Source of the DNA: Anaerolineae bacterium
GTDB taxonomy: Bacteria > Chloroflexota > Anaerolineae > B4-G1 > SLSP01
DNA length: 7,126 nt
NCBI GenBank assembly: GCA_016934645.1
Contig: JAFGSL010000458.1
Location: 1 to 7,126, forward strand
Reading direction: 5' to 3'
Positions 6,279 to 7,126 of this stretch are shown here, piece after piece. The stretch's first letter is position 1. Every line of letters begins with the position of its first letter. The notes under the pieces were generated by a model that did not search any database, was not told the DNA's origin, and worked only from the letters and a program-made list of their open reading frames with translations. Made by a program: the position numbers and the translations under genes.

Positions 6279-6347
6279 AGACTCTATCCGAAAATTGTAC
6301 TTGCGAGTGTTTCTGATGCACCAACGGCGAATTGTCGGATAGGTTCT
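6279..6347. repeat. 18-base inverted repeat in the phosphorylase leader
   Basis: Positions 6279-6296 and 6330-6347 are inverted copies matching at 15 of 18 positions, with the core ctatccgaNaatt matching at 12 of 13. The 33-base spacer would form a large loop. The repeat sits between the inferred transcription start near 6362 and the ribosome binding site at 6264-6270, so the RNA could fold directly upstream of the start. A protein-binding site or an old transposon end pair is also possible. Confidence 0.55.
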
Positions 6348-6368
6348 AAATGATCACAAGCAACACAA

Positions 6369-6397
6369 ACTATACCACGGTTTATATACACGCGCAA
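6369..6397 (-). promoter_or_regulatory. Extended -10 promoter for the phosphorylase-led gene run
   Basis: On the - strand the -10 is TATAGT (6374-6369), preceded by TGG (6377-6375), an extended -10 signal. Seventeen bases upstream is TTGCGC (6397-6392), a weak -35 with only the TTG matching. Transcription would start near 6362 and leave a leader of about 107 bases. The block TATAGTTT is identical to the -10 region of the divergent regulator promoter. Confidence 0.55.
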
Positions 6398-6402
6398 TTC
6401 AT

Positions 6403-6551
6403 CTCAAGACAAAGGTACGTTTCAGCATTAGGGCGACTTACCAAGTGGGATGCACTTATGCCTGGTACAAAGGTGGAAAAACGCCAAAATGTCCAGTAGC
6501 AGGTCAACCAAGTGCGTCCCACCTCAAAGCTGAAACACACCTCGAGACAAA
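6403..6551. repeat. Long imperfect inverted repeat flanked by 11-base near-direct repeats
   Basis: gtttcagc at 6419-6426 is the exact inverse of gctgaaac at 6529-6536, and 6445-6457 pairs with 6510-6522 at 12 of 13 positions plus a G-T wobble. Shorter pairing continues inward (cctggtac at 6461-6468 against gtagcagg at 6496-6503). Outside the arms ctcaagacaaa (6403-6413) and ctcgagacaaa (6541-6551) are near-direct repeats. The whole could be a structured RNA, a small non-autonomous element remnant, or a looping site. I see no credible coding sequence in it. It makes up much of the 445-base non-coding stretch 6256-6700. Confidence 0.5.
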
Positions 6552-6605
6552 AGAACAGGTACAAGACGCATCTTAAGCAATTTTGCCAATTGGTCAACAA
6601 ATCTA

Positions 6606-6634
6606 TTGACACAGCGAAAAAACTATGCTATAGT
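6606..6634 (+). promoter_or_regulatory. Strong sigma70-type promoter of the LacI-family gene
   Basis: A perfect -35 TTGACA (6606-6611), a 17-base spacer and a -10 TATAGT (6629-6634) are seen, with TGC directly before the -10 giving an extended -10 as well. Transcription would start about 6641, just upstream of the operator-like palindrome. The predicted leader to the ATG at 6701 is about 60 bases. Confidence 0.85.
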
Positions 6635-6645
6635 TTATATACGCT

Positions 6646-6673
6646 CCGGTAACGATACCGGTATTGTTACCGG
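6646..6673. promoter_or_regulatory. 28-bp palindromic operator, probable LacI-family autoregulatory site
   Basis: Arms 6646-6659 and 6660-6673 are inverted copies at 13 of 14 positions, centred on a CG step in the perfect palindrome ATACCGGTAT (6655-6664). A central CG is typical of LacI-family operators. Each half is itself a degenerate dyad (GGTAACGATACC and GGTATTGTTACC), so either one dimer at the centre or two dimers side by side could bind. It begins about five bases after the inferred start of transcription, so binding would block the promoter of the adjacent regulator gene. Confidence 0.8.
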
Positions 6674-6700
6674 AAAGAAATTCACCGCATTCGAGCCATT

Positions 6701-7126
6701 ATGAGTCGTAAGAAAAATTCTCTCACCATCCGTGATGTCGCTGAAGCCTGTGAGGTCTCGGTTTCTACTGTATCACGTGTCCTCAACGATAAGGACGATG
6801 TTGCAGCAGAAACCTATGAAAAGGTACGGCGTGTGATCGCAGAAATGGGATACACTTCGAGTCTTGCCGCGACCAGTATGCGCAGCCGGCGCACCAATGT
6901 CATTGGCATTCTGGTTGTGGATATAGGCGATCCTTTCAGTCTTGAACTATTCAAAGGGATCGGCAAAGCGATTCGCGGCACTGAGTACGATTTGATTGTT
7001 TACAGCAGCGGTCACATCGCTGCAACAGCAGAATCCGGGTGGGAACGCCGACACTTGTCGCGCTTGGATGGCAGTATTACTGACGGCGTGTTGGTTGTGA
7101 CCCCAACGACAGAGGACCTGACCGCC
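6701..7126 (+). CDS. LacI-family transcriptional regulator, N-terminal part
   Basis: The frame is open from the ATG at 6701 to the window edge and gives 142 residues. Residues 8-30 (LTIRDVAEACEVSVSTVSRVLND) are the LacI helix-turn-helix, with the family core VSVSTVSRVLN. The helix-3 and hinge region follows: YEKVRRVIAEMGYTSSLAATSMRSRRT (39-65). From residue 66 (NVIGILVVDIGDPFSLELFKGIGKAIRG) the periplasmic-binding-protein-like effector domain begins, with the usual D-x-x-x-PF block. The C-terminal part lies outside the window, so the effector, likely a sugar, cannot be judged. No strong ribosome binding site is seen; the best is a weak GAG at 6692-6694. It is divergent from the phosphorylase gene and probably represses itself and neighbouring sugar genes through the 6646-6673 operator. 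Confidence 0.93.
   Translation, partial: MSRKKNSLTIRDVAEACEVSVSTVSRVLNDKDDVAAETYEKVRRVIAEMGYTSSLAATSMRSRRTNVIGILVVDIGDPFSLELFKGIGKAIRGTEYDLIVYSSGHIAATAESGWERRHLSRLDGSITDGVLVVTPTTEDLTA

Larger units (their letters stand above)
6256..6700. other. Divergent intergenic control region
   Basis: This 445-base stretch has no credible gene. From left to right it holds the phosphorylase ribosome binding site (6264-6270), an 18-base inverted repeat in the leader (6279-6347), a - strand extended -10 promoter (6369-6397), a long inverted repeat (about 6403-6551), a + strand promoter (6606-6634) and the large operator (6646-6673). The decamer gtttatatac occurs twice in the same orientation, at 6380-6389 and 6633-6642, next to the two promoters. 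An A/T-rich composition sets it apart from the flanking genes. Confidence 0.8.

Noticed and set aside
6256..6324. Upstream start extending the phosphorylase by 23 residues
   Set aside because: The extension crosses the leader repeat and lacks a ribosome binding site; [11 protein letters not shown] with AAAGGAG matches the family start.
6279..6347. Insertion sequence with short terminal inverted repeats
   Set aside because: The element would be only 69 bases, codes for nothing, and I see no target duplication at its ends.
6382..6612. - strand frame of 76 codons in the control region
   Set aside because: Composition is rich in Cys, Trp and Phe without any motif, and it crosses a promoter and a long inverted repeat.

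Overview
The window looks like a bacterial chromosome segment of moderate-to-high GC, gene-dense and short of mobile genes. The gene content (a YjfF-like sugar permease, a GH130 phosphorylase, a CE7 esterase, a small CxxC zinc-ribbon protein) and the heptamer-built intergenic repeats suggest Chloroflexota (Anaerolineae-like), but this is an impression from family knowledge, not a proof.

Layout: (1) 1-399, + strand, is the 3' end of a sugar ABC transporter permease. (2) A 22-bp perfect inverted repeat at 416-461 separates it from a convergent set of genes. (3) 477-6255, all on the - strand, is a six-gene run. In transcription order it holds a GH130 mannosylglucose phosphorylase (6255-5047), an aldo/keto reductase (4970-3960), a CE7 acetyl xylan esterase/cephalosporin-C deacetylase-like hydrolase (3867-2893), a 6-phosphogluconate dehydrogenase-like NAD(P)-binding oxidoreductase (2807-1929), a short zinc-ribbon protein (1936-1613) and a THUMP/TRM11-type RNA methyltransferase (1517-477). 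(4) 6256-6700 is a divergent control region with two extended -10 promoters facing away from each other, a large operator and several inverted repeats. (5) 6701 to the end, + strand, is the N-terminal 142 residues of a LacI-family repressor.

The first four - strand genes read as a carbohydrate catabolic unit. The phosphorylase would convert mannosyl-glucose and phosphate to mannose-1-phosphate and glucose, the CE7 enzyme would remove acetyl groups from plant-type oligosaccharides, and the two oxidoreductases would handle sugars or sugar acids. The adjacent LacI regulator and the flanking sugar permease fit this. The zinc-ribbon and methyltransferase genes look like housekeeping passengers.

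The most unusual feature is that three intercistronic gaps of the - strand run, plus the 5' end of the methyltransferase gene, carry short arrays of degenerate heptamers. Each array has its own core (GCTGGNN, CGTGANN, GAGTTNN, GATTGNN/GTTNNNN on one strand or the other). Two are arranged head-to-head so they can fold as hairpins, and two run into the ends of coding regions.
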